NCBI GenBank assembly: GCA_035459025.1
Contig: DATHYT010000063.1
Location: forward strand, 15,141 to 79,140
Reading direction: 5' to 3'
From: JAABQT01 sp035459025
GTDB taxonomy: Bacteria > Pseudomonadota > Gammaproteobacteria > Burkholderiales > SG8-39
DNA length: 64,000 nt
A program made the translations under genes and the position numbers. The notes beneath the pieces are model-generated. The model did no database searches and was not told the DNA's origin. It was given only the letters and a program-made list of their open reading frames with translations. Positions 9,220 through 17,846 of this stretch are shown piece by piece; the stretch's first letter is position 1, and every line of letters starts with the position of its first letter.

Positions 9220-9948
9220 TTAGTGCGCGCGCGCGATGCCCAGATGCTGCTCGAGGACTTCGGGCGCCTTCTCCAGCGCCGCCGGCGTGCCCTCGAAGAC
9301 GAAGCGACCCGCCGAGACCACGTAGATGTAGTCCGCGACCGACATCGCGAGCGCGAAGTTCTGCTCGACGAGCAGCACCGCGTGGCCGTGCGCGCGCACG
9401 TCCTGCATGATGCTGCCCACCTGCTGCACGAGCTTGGGCGCGAGGCCCTCGCTCGGCTCGTCCATCAGGATCAGGTCGGGGTTCGCCATCAGCGCGCGCC
9501 CCACCGCGAGCATCTGCTGCTCGCCGCCGGAGAGCGCGCCGCCCGAATGCTGGATGCGCTCGGCGAGCTGCGGGAACTGCTCGAGCACCGCCGGCAGGTT
9601 CCAGCGCCCGGGGCGCGCCCGCGCGAGGCCGCTCGTGGGCAGCAGCAGGTTCTCGCGCACCGAGAGCGAGCGGAAGATGCGCCGGCCCTGCGGCACGAGC
9701 GCGATGCCGGCCTGCGCGATGGCGTACGGCGGCCGGCCGGCGAGCGAGGCGCCCTTGAAGCGGATCTCGCCCTCGCGCGGCGGCGTGAGCCCGGCCACCG
9801 AGCGGATGAGCGTCGTCTTGCCCATGCCGTTCCTGCCGAGAATGGCGACGATGGTGCCCTCGCGCAGCTCGAGCGACAGCCCCTGCAGCACGTAGCTGTC
9901 GCCGTAGTACGTGTGGATGCCGCGGACCGACAGGAGAGACTCAGCCAC
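9220..9948 (-). CDS. livF: ABC importer ATP-binding protein, copy 2
   Basis: LivF-type ATPase of 242 residues. Walker A GRNGMGKTT, signature LSGGEQQML, Walker B LILMDEPSEGL, and the EQNFALAM region are intact. The GTG start was selected because GGGAGG sits six bases before it; an in-frame ATG five codons upstream would cover that ribosome site. It overlaps the stop of the preceding ATPase gene by 8 bp. GRNGMGKTT and the C-terminal VFEGTPAALE are seen in LivF/UrtE-like proteins. It is followed after 11 bp by the amidase gene, tying the importer to amide metabolism. Confidence 0.92.
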   Translation of the reverse strand: MAESLLSVRGIHTYYGDSYVLQGLSLELREGTIVAILGRNGMGKTTLIRSVAGLTPPREGEIRFKGASLAGRPPYAIAQAGIALVPQGRRIFRSLSVRENLLLPTSGLARARPGRWNLPAVLEQFPQLAERIQHSGGALSGGEQQMLAVGRALMANPDLILMDEPSEGLAPKLVQQVGSIMQDVRAHGHAVLLVEQNFALAMSVADYIYVVSAGRFVFEGTPAALEKAPEVLEQHLGIARAH

Positions 9949-10702
9949 GCAGCGCCTCCCCATGGCCGAAGTAGACGTCCCTCACCTGCGCGTTGGCGCG
10001 CACCTCATCGGGCGAGCCCTCGAGGATCACGCGTCCCTGGTGCAGCACGGTGACGCGGTCGGCGAGGCCGAGCGCCACGTCCATGTCGTGCTCGATCATG
10101 AGCAGCGTGATGCCGCGCGGCAGCGCCGCGATCATCTGCGAGATCCGCTGGCGCTCGGCGGGCGACAGTCCCGCGCAGGGCTCGTCGAGGAACAACACCT
10201 TCGGATTGGTGTTCAGCGCGAGCGCGAGCTCGAGCTGGCGCCGCTCGCCGTAGGACACGAGCTTCGCCGGCAGGTGCGCGCGGCCTTCGAGCCCGACGCG
10301 CGCGAGGCCCTCGAGCGCGCGCGCGCGCACCTCGTCGAACGCCTCGGCCGGCCGGTGCAGCACCCACTTGCGGCGGTCGGTGCCGACGATGGCGAGCGCG
10401 AGGTGCTCGCCGAGCGTGAGATCGGGGAACACGTTCGTGATCTGGAAGGTGCGCCCCATGCCGAGCGCCGTGCGGCGGTACTCCGGGTCGTGCGTCACGT
10501 CGCGGCCGAACAGCGCCACGCTGCCGCTCGTGGGCTTGAGCGTGCCGGTGATGCAGTGAAAGAGCGTGGTCTTGCCGGCGCCGTTCGGGCCGATCAGCAC
10601 GCGCCGCTCGCCCGCGGCGACCGCGAGCGACACGCCGTCCACGGCGGCGAGCCCGCCGAACACCTTGGCGAGGCTTTCCACGCGCAGTGCGGGATCAGCC
10701 AT
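9941..10702 (-). CDS. livG: ABC importer ATP-binding protein, copy 2
   Basis: LivG-type ATPase of 253 residues for importer 2. Walker A is GPNGAGKTT, the Q-loop region GRTFQITNVF, the signature position reads VSYGERRQLELALAL, and Walker B is VLFLDEPCAGL. The ATG (MADPALRVESLAKVFGG) overlaps the livM stop by 8 bp. Compared with copy 1 the signature is the ordinary LivG form. It should work as a heterodimer with the LivF protein encoded next. Confidence 0.92.
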   Translation of the reverse strand: MADPALRVESLAKVFGGLAAVDGVSLAVAAGERRVLIGPNGAGKTTLFHCITGTLKPTSGSVALFGRDVTHDPEYRRTALGMGRTFQITNVFPDLTLGEHLALAIVGTDRRKWVLHRPAEAFDEVRARALEGLARVGLEGRAHLPAKLVSYGERRQLELALALNTNPKVLFLDEPCAGLSPAERQRISQMIAALPRGITLLMIEHDMDVALGLADRVTVLHQGRVILEGSPDEVRANAQVRDVYFGHGEALRG

Positions 10703-11645
10703 GGCGGCCCTTCGCGAGGCGCGCGCGGATGCGCTGCGCGATGCCCACCAGCCCCTGCGGCGCCCAGAGCACCGTCGCGATGAACACCGCGCCCATGATG
10801 GCATGGTGCATCTCGACGAAGCTCGAGACCCAGTTGCGCAGGCCCAGCACCACCGCCGCGCCGAGGAACGGGCCGACGATGCTGCCGGTGCCGCCCACGA
10901 TCGCCATCAGCGCGGCTTCCACCGATACGGGAAAGGACGACGCTACCGGGTTCACGAACTTGTTGTAGTAGACGTAGAGCACGCCGGCGAAGCTCGCGAG
11001 CGCCCCGGAGAGCACGAACGCCGCGTACAGGTGCAGCCCCGTGCGGTAACCCAGGCTCTGCATGCGCGTCTCGCTCGCCTTGATGCCGCGCAGCCCCAGG
11101 CCGAAGGGCGAGCGGATGAGCACGCGGTAGCCCAGGCCGCACAGGATCACCGCGGCGAGCACGACGTAGTAGTACTGCGTGTGCGAGGTGATGGCCGCCG
11201 GGCCAAGCGCCGGGAACGGCACGTTGGTCACGCCGTTGTCACCGCCCGTGAACGAGGACCAGCGGTGCGCCACGCCCCACACCACGTAGCCGAGCGCGAT
11301 GGTGATCAGGATGAAGTACACGCCGCGCGTGCGCACCGAGATGCCGAACACCGCGGCGAGCAGCGTGCCGAGCACGATGCCCGCGGGCGCGGCGGCGATC
11401 GTCGGCCAGCCGTAGCGCACCTGGAGGATCGCCACCGTGTAGGCCGACACCGCGAAGAAGGAGGCGTGCGTCAGCGAGAACAGCCCCGCGTGGCCGAGCA
11501 GCAGGTCCACCGAAAGCGCGAGCAGACCGAAGATCAGCATCTGCGTGGCAAGCCCCGTCCAGAACGGCCCGCCGAGCCACGGCAGCGCCGCGGCGAAGGC
11601 GAGCGCGACCACGATCAGCGCGAGGCGGGCGCGGTCCACCCTCAT
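10695..11645 (-). CDS. livM: Branched-chain amino acid-type ABC permease, copy 2
   Basis: Inner-membrane permease of 316 residues. It contains the LivM segment LLGHAGLFSLTHASFF, matching the GHAGLxSLGH loop of the family, TRGVYFILITIALGYVVWG in the middle and MAIVGGTGSIVGPFLGA near the end. The ATG overlaps the livH stop (ATGA) and has GGGAGG just upstream. The permease is slightly shorter than copy 1 and not closely similar to it, so the two importers are separate acquisitions rather than a recent duplication. Confidence 0.92.
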   Translation of the reverse strand: MRVDRARLALIVVALAFAAALPWLGGPFWTGLATQMLIFGLLALSVDLLLGHAGLFSLTHASFFAVSAYTVAILQVRYGWPTIAAAPAGIVLGTLLAAVFGISVRTRGVYFILITIALGYVVWGVAHRWSSFTGGDNGVTNVPFPALGPAAITSHTQYYYVVLAAVILCGLGYRVLIRSPFGLGLRGIKASETRMQSLGYRTGLHLYAAFVLSGALASFAGVLYVYYNKFVNPVASSFPVSVEAALMAIVGGTGSIVGPFLGAAVVLGLRNWVSSFVEMHHAIMGAVFIATVLWAPQGLVGIAQRIRARLAKGRHG

Positions 11646-12502
11646 CCCTCCCGCCCGAACAGGCCGCGCGGCCGGAAGATCATGAGCAGCGCAATCGGCC
11701 CGAACAGCACGAAGTACGAAAACTCCGGCAGCAGCCAGCGCCCGTAGGCATCCAGCAGCCCCACGATCAGCGCGCCGATCATCGCCCCTTCGAGGCTGCC
11801 GAGGCCGCCGACGATCACGACGACGAGCGCGTACACCAGGATCTCCCATTCCGCGCCCGGGTACAGGGTCAGAAACGCGCCGCCCGCGACGCCCGCCATG
11901 CCGGCGAGGAACGACGCCAGCGCCGAGACCATCACGAACAGGCGATCCACGTTGATGCCGGTGGCGTTCACCTGCTCGCGGTCGTCCACGCCCGCGCGCA
12001 CCACGGCGCCGAGCTGCGTCTTCTTGTAGAGCAGCCACAGCGCGGCGCCCACGGCGAGACCGAGGAAGATGAGCACGAAGCGGTACTTCGGGTAGTAGAT
12101 GTCGCCGGGCAGCACCACCGCCCCCTTGAGGAACTGCGGCGCGGGCACCATCAGGTTGTCACCGCCCCAGATCTGCAGCGCGACATCGCCGATCACGAAA
12201 GCGATGCCCACCGTGAGCAGCACCTGCGCGAGGTGGTTCTCGCCCGTGCGCCGGATGAGGAAGCGGTCGATGAAGTAGCCGACGACGATGATGGCGGCCC
12301 CGCCGCCGGCAAGCGCGAGCGCGAAGCTGCCGGTCTTCTCGGCGATCGTGAGGCCGATGTAGCCGCCGAGGAGGTAATACGCGCCGTGCGCCATGTTGAC
12401 GACGCGCATCAGGCCGAACGACAGCGTGAACCCGCTCGCCAGCAGGAACAGCAGCGCCGCGAGCGAGACGCCGTTGATCGCCTGGAGAATGGCGCTCGTC
12501 AT
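11642..12502 (-). CDS. livH: Branched-chain amino acid-type ABC permease, copy 2
   Basis: Permease of 286 residues with the LivH pattern: LLASGFTLSFGLMRVVNMAHGAYY near the N-terminus (split here into LLASGFTLSFGL and RVVNMAHGAYY), VVVIVGGLGSLEGAMIGA, and FRPRGLFG at the end. It follows the substrate-binding protein gene after 60 bp that hold a strong hairpin with a T-run, so its expression is probably lower than that of the binding protein. Confidence 0.92.
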   Translation of the reverse strand: MTSAILQAINGVSLAALLFLLASGFTLSFGLMRVVNMAHGAYYLLGGYIGLTIAEKTGSFALALAGGGAAIIVVGYFIDRFLIRRTGENHLAQVLLTVGIAFVIGDVALQIWGGDNLMVPAPQFLKGAVVLPGDIYYPKYRFVLIFLGLAVGAALWLLYKKTQLGAVVRAGVDDREQVNATGINVDRLFVMVSALASFLAGMAGVAGGAFLTLYPGAEWEILVYALVVVIVGGLGSLEGAMIGALIVGLLDAYGRWLLPEFSYFVLFGPIALLMIFRPRGLFGREG

Positions 12503-12515
12503 CGCGGCGCGGGCA

Positions 12516-12545
12516 AGAAAAAGGGCGGGCGTCGCCGCCCGCCCT
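12516..12545 (-). terminator. Hairpin plus T-run between livK2 and livH2 (intra-operon attenuating terminator)
   Basis: Read on the minus strand, a perfect 10-bp GC-rich stem (AGGGCGGGCG paired with CGCCCGCCCT, 4-base loop) is followed by TTTTTCTT. This is the layout of an intrinsic terminator. Its place directly after the binding-protein gene and before the permease genes fits partial termination or mRNA stabilisation, which gives excess binding protein in many ABC operons. Confidence 0.75.
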
Positions 12546-12562
12546 CGTCGCGGCTCATGCGC

Positions 12563-13798
12563 CTAGCGCTTGTACGGCCCGCGCGCGAGGAACTCCTTCG
12601 GATCGAAGGTCCAGAACTGCGACACGCCCTCGTAGGTCTTGAAGGGCACGTTGGTCAGCACCTCGCCCAGCACCGGGTGCTTGATCTTCTGGATCTTGGA
12701 GATGTAGACGTTCTGGATCGGGTTGCCGTAGTCATCCATCCTGAGCGGCCCGCGCGGTCCCTTGATGGTCACGGTGCGCATCGCGTTCAGGAACGCAGCG
12801 CGGTCCTCGACCTTGCCGCCGATCTTGTCGATCGCGGCCTTGGTCCACACGCCCGCGGAGTAGGCGGACTCGCCGAACCAGGACGGCAGCCGGTTGGTGC
12901 GCTTGGCGAACTCCGTGGTGAAGGCGATGTTCTCGGGCGTCTGCAGGCCGGCGGCGTAGTTGAGCGAGTTGCCGATCATGCCGATGGCGCGGTCGTCCAT
13001 CTGCGGCAGCACATCCTGGTGCATCCAGTAGCCGCCGTAGATCTTCTTCTTCTTGTGCATGCCGAAGTTGAACCAGGCCTCGAACAGGCGCACGCGGTCC
13101 GGGCCGACCACGACCGCGGAAACGCCGTCGGTGTCCTCGGGGATCGCGGCGATCGTCGGGCCGTAGTCCTTGGTGCCGATCGGGTTCCAGATCATCTTGG
13201 CGACCTTGCCGCCGAGCGCGGTGAACGTGCGCACCGCGCCGAGCGTCACTTCATGCCCCCAGGTGTAGTCCTGGCCGATGAAGGTGACGTTCCTCAGGCC
13301 GAGCTCCTTGTACATGTACTCGCCCCAGGGGTGGCCGATCTGCGACGCCGAGACCGCGGTGCGCACCACGGTCGGGCTGCGATCCCACTTGGTGATCACG
13401 TCGGCGCCGGCCGCGTCCATGACGAGCGGCACGCCGGTTTCCTTGCTCACCTGCGCCACAGCCGGGCCCTCGTGGCCGCAGAGCGGCCCGACCATGAAGT
13501 GCACCTTTTCCTGGTGCACGAGGCGGCGCGCCTGGGTAAGCGCCTGGTCGGGATTGCAGGTGGTGTCGGCGATCACGTATTCGACCTTGCGGCCGCCCGC
13601 GCTGTGGCCGGCCTGGTCCCAGAACATCTTCCAGCCATCGACCATGTCCTTGCCCGGCGTGGCGAGCGGACCGGTGACCGGGGCGAGCACGCCGATCTTG
13701 ATCGGCCCGCTCTGCGCGTGCGCGCCGGTGCCCATGCCGATGGCGGCGAGCAGCGCGACGATGCTGCCCAGCGAAACATTCATTTTGAGCGATTTCAT
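12563..13798 (-). CDS. livK: ABC importer substrate-binding protein, copy 2
   Basis: Periplasmic binding protein of 411 residues, first gene of the nitrile/amide operon. A Sec-type signal peptide spans about residues 1-29 (MKSLKMNVSL, then a hydrophobic core ending GAHA|QSG). The mature protein starts IKIGVLAPVTGPLATPG and has the type 1 solute-binding layout, with RLVHQEKVHFMVGPLCGHEG in the ligand cleft region. AGGAGGAG lies just before the ATG. A TATAAT element lies 25 bp upstream. It differs from copy 1 in signal type (Sec, not twin-arginine). Ligand unknown; neighbours suggest an amide, nitrile or urea-like molecule. Confidence 0.9.
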   Translation of the reverse strand: MKSLKMNVSLGSIVALLAAIGMGTGAHAQSGPIKIGVLAPVTGPLATPGKDMVDGWKMFWDQAGHSAGGRKVEYVIADTTCNPDQALTQARRLVHQEKVHFMVGPLCGHEGPAVAQVSKETGVPLVMDAAGADVITKWDRSPTVVRTAVSASQIGHPWGEYMYKELGLRNVTFIGQDYTWGHEVTLGAVRTFTALGGKVAKMIWNPIGTKDYGPTIAAIPEDTDGVSAVVVGPDRVRLFEAWFNFGMHKKKKIYGGYWMHQDVLPQMDDRAIGMIGNSLNYAAGLQTPENIAFTTEFAKRTNRLPSWFGESAYSAGVWTKAAIDKIGGKVEDRAAFLNAMRTVTIKGPRGPLRMDDYGNPIQNVYISKIQKIKHPVLGEVLTNVPFKTYEGVSQFWTFDPKEFLARGPYKR

Positions 13799-13823
13799 TG
13801 CGTCTCCTCCTGAAGGTCGGGCA

Positions 13824-13831
13824 ATTATACT
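13824..13831. promoter_or_regulatory. Overlapping divergent -10 elements (livK2 / molybdenum hydroxylase)
   Basis: Only 39 bp separate the two divergent starts. ATTATACT holds TATAAT on the minus strand, 25 bp before livK2 and its ribosome site, and TATACT on the plus strand, six bases before the ATG of the hydroxylase, which lacks a Shine-Dalgarno sequence. One symmetric AT-rich core may thus serve both directions. No clear -35 is seen on either strand. Confidence 0.5.
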
Positions 13832-13837
13832 GGGCGC

Positions 13838-16135
13838 ATGACCGACGATCACCAGCGTTTCGGCAGCAGCCGCGGCGCGCCGCGCAGCGAGGACGATCCC
13901 CTGCTCGCGGGCCGCGGGCGCTTCACCGACGACCTGAAGACGGCGCAGCACGCGCGCGCGGCGTTCGTGCGCTCGCCGATGGGCCACGCGACGATCCGTG
14001 CCGTCGATGCGAAAGCGGCGGCGCGGATGCCGGGCGTGCTCGCGATCCTGGCCGGCGCCGACCTGGCGCTCGGCGCGATCCCGCCGGGGGTCCTGCTCCC
14101 GGGCCGGGACGGCAAGCCGATGTTCGCCACCGCGATGCCGGTGCTGGCGACGGACCGCGTGCGCTACGTCGGCGAGCCGGTGGCGCTGGTCGTCGCCGAA
14201 ACCCTGTCCCAGGCGCTCGATGCGGCGGACGCGGTGCAGGTCGAGTACGGGGAGCTGCCCGCCGTGTCCACGGTGGCGCGCGCGCTCGCCAAAGGCGCGC
14301 CCGCGCTCTATGACGCCGCGCCCGGCAACGTCGCGCTCGACTGGGAGCACGGCGACGCGGCGGCGGTGGACGCCGCATTCGCAAGCGCCGCGCACAGAAT
14401 CGCCGTGCGCCTCGAGGACACGCGCGTCGCGCCGAGCGCGCTCGAGCCGCGCGCGGCGAGCGCCGCCTGGGACGGCAAGCGCTACACGCTCACGGTCTCC
14501 ACGCAGGGCGTGGCGCTGGTGCGCAAGGTCCTCGCCGAGAACGTGTTCAAGTGCCCGCCGGAGACGATCCGCGTGCTGACGCACGACGTCGGCGGCGGCT
14601 TCGGCATGAAGGTGCAGACCTACGCCGAGTACGCGGCGCTCATGGCCGCGGCGAAGCGGGTCGGGCGGCCCGTGCACTGGTGCGCGACGCGCCTGGAGAG
14701 CTTCCTCGCCGACACGCACGGGCGCGACGGCGTTCTCGAGGGCGAGCTGGCGCTGGACCGGGACGGGAAGTTCCTCGCCCTGCGCGCGCGCACGCAGGTC
14801 GGCATCGGGGCTTACGCCTCGACCTACGCCGCGATCGTCGCCACCAACAACACCAAGAACTGCCTCTCGAGCGTGTACCGGATCCCGGCGATCCACGCCG
14901 GCGTGCAGATGGTGCTGACCAACGCCGCGCCGCTCGGGCCGTATCGCGGCGCCGGGCGTCCGGAGGCGATCTACCTGGTCGAGCGGCTGATCGACGAGGC
15001 GGCGCGCGCCACCGGCATCGATCGCGTCGCGCTGCGGCGCCGGAACCTGATCCCGGCCTCCGCCATGCCGTACAAGGCGCCGAGCGGCCAGACGTACGAC
15101 AGCGGCGAGTTCGAGGCGGTGCTCGACGCGGCCCTCGAGCTTGCCGACTGGAAGGGCTTCGCCGCGCGCCGCAAGGCGTCCGAGGCGAAGGGTCGCCTGC
15201 GCGGCATCGGGCTGTGCTGCTTCCTGGAGGTCGCGGGGGGTGCGCCGCTCACCGAGGTCGCCGACCTGCGCTTCGAGCCCGACGGCACCGCCGTGCTGCG
15301 CACCGGCGCGCAGGCCATGGGCCAGGGCCAGATGACCACCCTGCCCCTGATCCTCGCGCGGCAGCTGCAGATCGACGCGTCGCGCGTGCGGATCGTGCAG
15401 GGCGACAGCGACGAAGTGCCGGGCGGGATTCCGACGGTCGCTTCGCGCTCCACCATGATGGTCGGCGGCGCCATGGGGCTTGCCGCCGAAGAGGCGATCA
15501 ACAAGGGCAAGGGCGTCGCCGCCGAGCTGCTCGAGGCCGCCGCCGCGGACATCGAGTACGGCAAGGGCGAGTTTCGCGTCGCCGGCACCGACCGGCGCGT
15601 GGGCTGGAGGGAGCTCGCGCAGGGCAGGGCCGACGCGCTCAAGACGGTGGCTACTTTCGCCGCGCCGGAGATGAGCTTTCCCAACGGCTGCCACGTGTGC
15701 GAAGTGGAGGTCGATCCGGAAACCGGCGTGGTGAGCGTGGCGGGCTATGCTGCGGTGGACGACGTCGGGCATGTCGTGCACCAGGCGATCGTCGAAGGCC
15801 AGATCCACGGCGGCGTTGCGCAGGGGCTCGGCCAGGTGCTGGGCGAGCACCTGGTGTACGGCGAGGACGGGCAGCTGCTTACCGCGTCGTTCATGGACTA
15901 CGCCGTGCCGCGTGCCGACGACCTGCCGATGCTCGCGCTCGGCCACCACGTTGCGCCCTGCACCACCAACCCGCTCGGCGCCAAGGGCGCAGGCGAATCC
16001 GGCGTCGCCGGGTCGCTGCCCGCGGGCGTCAATGCGATCCTCGACGCGCTCGCCAGCCGCGGCGTACGTCATCTCGACATGCCGATGACGCCGCAGCGCG
16101 TCTGGCGGGCTTTGCAGAAAGGGGGGAAGGCATGA
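13838..16135 (+). CDS. Molybdenum hydroxylase (xanthine dehydrogenase/CoxL family) large subunit, orphan
   Basis: Molybdopterin-binding catalytic subunit, 765 residues, usual length. Domain order is normal: a N-terminal a/b-hammerhead domain (FTDDLKTAQHARAAFVRSP), then the molybdopterin domain with HDVGGGFGMKVQ, GPYRGAGRPEAIY and the C-terminal LGAKGAGESG, whose Glu is the family's catalytic base. It lacks the AYRCSFR active-site loop of true CO dehydrogenase. These enzymes hydroxylate aldehydes or N-heterocycles but need [2Fe-2S] and FAD partners; neither small nor medium subunit gene is adjacent or elsewhere in the window. The stop overlaps the next SDR start as ATGA. The start has no visible ribosome site and may be leaderless. 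Confidence 0.9.
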   Translation: MTDDHQRFGSSRGAPRSEDDPLLAGRGRFTDDLKTAQHARAAFVRSPMGHATIRAVDAKAAARMPGVLAILAGADLALGAIPPGVLLPGRDGKPMFATAMPVLATDRVRYVGEPVALVVAETLSQALDAADAVQVEYGELPAVSTVARALAKGAPALYDAAPGNVALDWEHGDAAAVDAAFASAAHRIAVRLEDTRVAPSALEPRAASAAWDGKRYTLTVSTQGVALVRKVLAENVFKCPPETIRVLTHDVGGGFGMKVQTYAEYAALMAAAKRVGRPVHWCATRLESFLADTHGRDGVLEGELALDRDGKFLALRARTQVGIGAYASTYAAIVATNNTKNCLSSVYRIPAIHAGVQMVLTNAAPLGPYRGAGRPEAIYLVERLIDEAARATGIDRVALRRRNLIPASAMPYKAPSGQTYDSGEFEAVLDAALELADWKGFAARRKASEAKGRLRGIGLCCFLEVAGGAPLTEVADLRFEPDGTAVLRTGAQAMGQGQMTTLPLILARQLQIDASRVRIVQGDSDEVPGGIPTVASRSTMMVGGAMGLAAEEAINKGKGVAAELLEAAAADIEYGKGEFRVAGTDRRVGWRELAQGRADALKTVATFAAPEMSFPNGCHVCEVEVDPETGVVSVAGYAAVDDVGHVVHQAIVEGQIHGGVAQGLGQVLGEHLVYGEDGQLLTASFMDYAVPRADDLPMLALGHHVAPCTTNPLGAKGAGESGVAGSLPAGVNAILDALASRGVRHLDMPMTPQRVWRALQKGGKA

Positions 16136-16899
16136 ACACATCGGCCAAGGGCCTGCGCGTCCTCGTGACGGCCGGCGCCGCGGGCATCGGCCTCGCCATC
16201 GCGCGCACCTTTCGCGACCACGGCGCCAAGGTGCACGTGTGCGACGTCGACGAGAAAGCGCTCGCCGCGCTCGACAAGGACATCCAGCAGACGAAGGCCG
16301 ACGTCTCCAATGTCGCCGATGTAGAGCGGCTCTTCGCCGACGCGCAGCGCACGCTCGGCGGGCTCGACGTGCTGGTGAACAACGCCGGCATCGCCGGCCC
16401 TACCGCCAAGGTCGAGGACATCAAGGTCGAGGACTGGGACCGCTGCATCGCCGTCGACCTGAACGGCATGTTCTACTGCACGCGTCGCGGCATGCCGCTC
16501 ATCAAGGCGGCGGGCGGCGGCTCGATCATCAACCTGTCCTCGACCGCGGGGCGCCTGGGCTTCGCGCTGCGCACGCCCTACGCGGCGGCGAAGTGGGCGG
16601 TGGTCGGCTTCACCCAGAGTCTCGCCGCCGAGGCGGGGCCCGACGGGGTGCGCGTCAACTGCATCCAGCCGGGCGTGGTGGAAGGCGAGCGCGTCGAGCG
16701 CGTGATCGACGCCAAGGCGCGCGGGCTGGGCATTACCAACGACGACATGCGCGCGCGGCTTCTCGAGAGCGTGAGCCTGAGGAGCATGGTCAGCGCCCAG
16801 GACGTGGCCAACACGGCGCTGTTCCTCGCCACCGACGCGGGCCAGCACATTTCCGGGCAGGCCATCTCGGTCTGCGGCGGCGTACGCTACATGGTCTAG
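16132..16899 (+). CDS. SDR family NAD(P)-dependent oxidoreductase
   Basis: Classical short-chain dehydrogenase of 255 residues. Cofactor motif TAGAAGIG is near residue 13, NNAG follows VLV, and the catalytic set is Ser in NLSSTAG with Tyr and Lys in YAAAK. The C-terminus GQAISVCGGVRYMV is typical of the beta-hydroxyacyl/alcohol dehydrogenase branch. It is translationally coupled to the hydroxylase before it and stands 10 bp before a beta-keto acid cleavage enzyme. Context suggests it oxidises a beta-hydroxy acid to the beta-keto acid used by that enzyme; this is inference. Confidence 0.88.
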   Translation: MNTSAKGLRVLVTAGAAGIGLAIARTFRDHGAKVHVCDVDEKALAALDKDIQQTKADVSNVADVERLFADAQRTLGGLDVLVNNAGIAGPTAKVEDIKVEDWDRCIAVDLNGMFYCTRRGMPLIKAAGGGSIINLSSTAGRLGFALRTPYAAAKWAVVGFTQSLAAEAGPDGVRVNCIQPGVVEGERVERVIDAKARGLGITNDDMRARLLESVSLRSMVSAQDVANTALFLATDAGQHISGQAISVCGGVRYMV

Positions 16900-16909
16900 G
16901 AGAAATACG

Positions 16910-17845
16910 ATGGCAGCAGCCCAGGGCAAGGTCATCATCACCTGCGCGGTGACGGGGTCGATCCACACGCCGAGCATGTCGCCGCACCTGCCGGTGACCC
17001 CGGCCGAGATCGCCAAGGCGGCGATCGGCGCGGCGCAGGCCGGCGCCGCGATCGTGCACCTGCACGCGAGAAATCCCAAGGACGGCAGCCCGTCGCAGGA
17101 CCCGGCGCTGTTCCACGAGTTCCTGCCGCAGATCGCGGTGGCGAGCGACGTGGTGATCAACCTCACCACCGGCGGCGCGGCGACGATGACCATCGAGGAG
17201 CGCCTGCAGCCCGCGCTGCAGCTCAAGCCCGAGGTCGCCTCGCTCAACATGGGCTCGATGAACTTCGGCCTGTACGAGATGCTCGGGCGATTCAAGGAGT
17301 TCAAGCACGACTGGGAAAAGCCCTACCTCGCCGATTCCGACGAGCGCATCTTCAAGAACACCTTCCGGGATATCGCCTACATCCTGACCTCGTGCAGCGA
17401 GAACGGCACGCGCTTCGAGATCGAGTGCTACGACATCGGGCACCTCTATACCGCGGCGCACTTCCTGGACCGCGGGCTGATCAAGCCGCCGATGCTGATC
17501 CAGTCCGTGTTCGGCATCCGCGGCGGCATCGGCGGGCATCCCGAGGACGTCCTGCACATGAAGCGCACGGCCGATCGCCTCTTCGGCGACGCCTATTACT
17601 GGTCGGTGCTGGGCGCCGGCCGCAACCAGATGGCGATCGCGGCCCAGGCTGCCGTGATGGGCGGCAACGTGCGTGTCGGGCTGGAGGACAGCCTGTGGCT
17701 CGGGCGCGGGCAGCTGGCGAAGTCCAACGCCGAGCAGGTGGCCAAGGCGCGGCGCATCATCGAGGAAGTCGGGCTGCAGGTGGCGACACCCAACGAGGCC
17801 CGCGAGATGCTGAAGCTGAAGGGTGCGAAGAACGTAGACTTCTAG
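16910..17845 (+). CDS. Beta-keto acid cleavage enzyme (BKACE, DUF849 family)
   Basis: 311-residue zinc enzyme of the family that cleaves beta-keto acids with acetyl-CoA, giving acetoacetate and a new CoA ester (Kce is the lysine-pathway example). Visible family blocks are ITCAVTGSIHTPSMSPHLP, the zinc HxH in AAIVHLHARNPKDG, VINLTTGG, ASLNMGSMNFG and GGNVRVGLEDSLWL. A ribosome site GGAG is 6-9 bases before the ATG. SDR upstream and an amidohydrolase two bases downstream suggest a short degradation pathway. The substrate side chain is unknown. Confidence 0.9.
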   Translation: MAAAQGKVIITCAVTGSIHTPSMSPHLPVTPAEIAKAAIGAAQAGAAIVHLHARNPKDGSPSQDPALFHEFLPQIAVASDVVINLTTGGAATMTIEERLQPALQLKPEVASLNMGSMNFGLYEMLGRFKEFKHDWEKPYLADSDERIFKNTFRDIAYILTSCSENGTRFEIECYDIGHLYTAAHFLDRGLIKPPMLIQSVFGIRGGIGGHPEDVLHMKRTADRLFGDAYYWSVLGAGRNQMAIAAQAAVMGGNVRVGLEDSLWLGRGQLAKSNAEQVAKARRIIEEVGLQVATPNEAREMLKLKGAKNVDF

Positions 17846-17846
17846 G

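Noticed and set aside
12563..16141. A 1192-codon open frame on the minus strand running through livK2 and the molybdenum hydroxylase gene
   Set aside because: Only the part from the ATG at 13798 resembles a protein (binding protein); the rest is antisense to the hydroxylase and has the Arg/His/Gly-rich composition of shadow frames in high-GC DNA.
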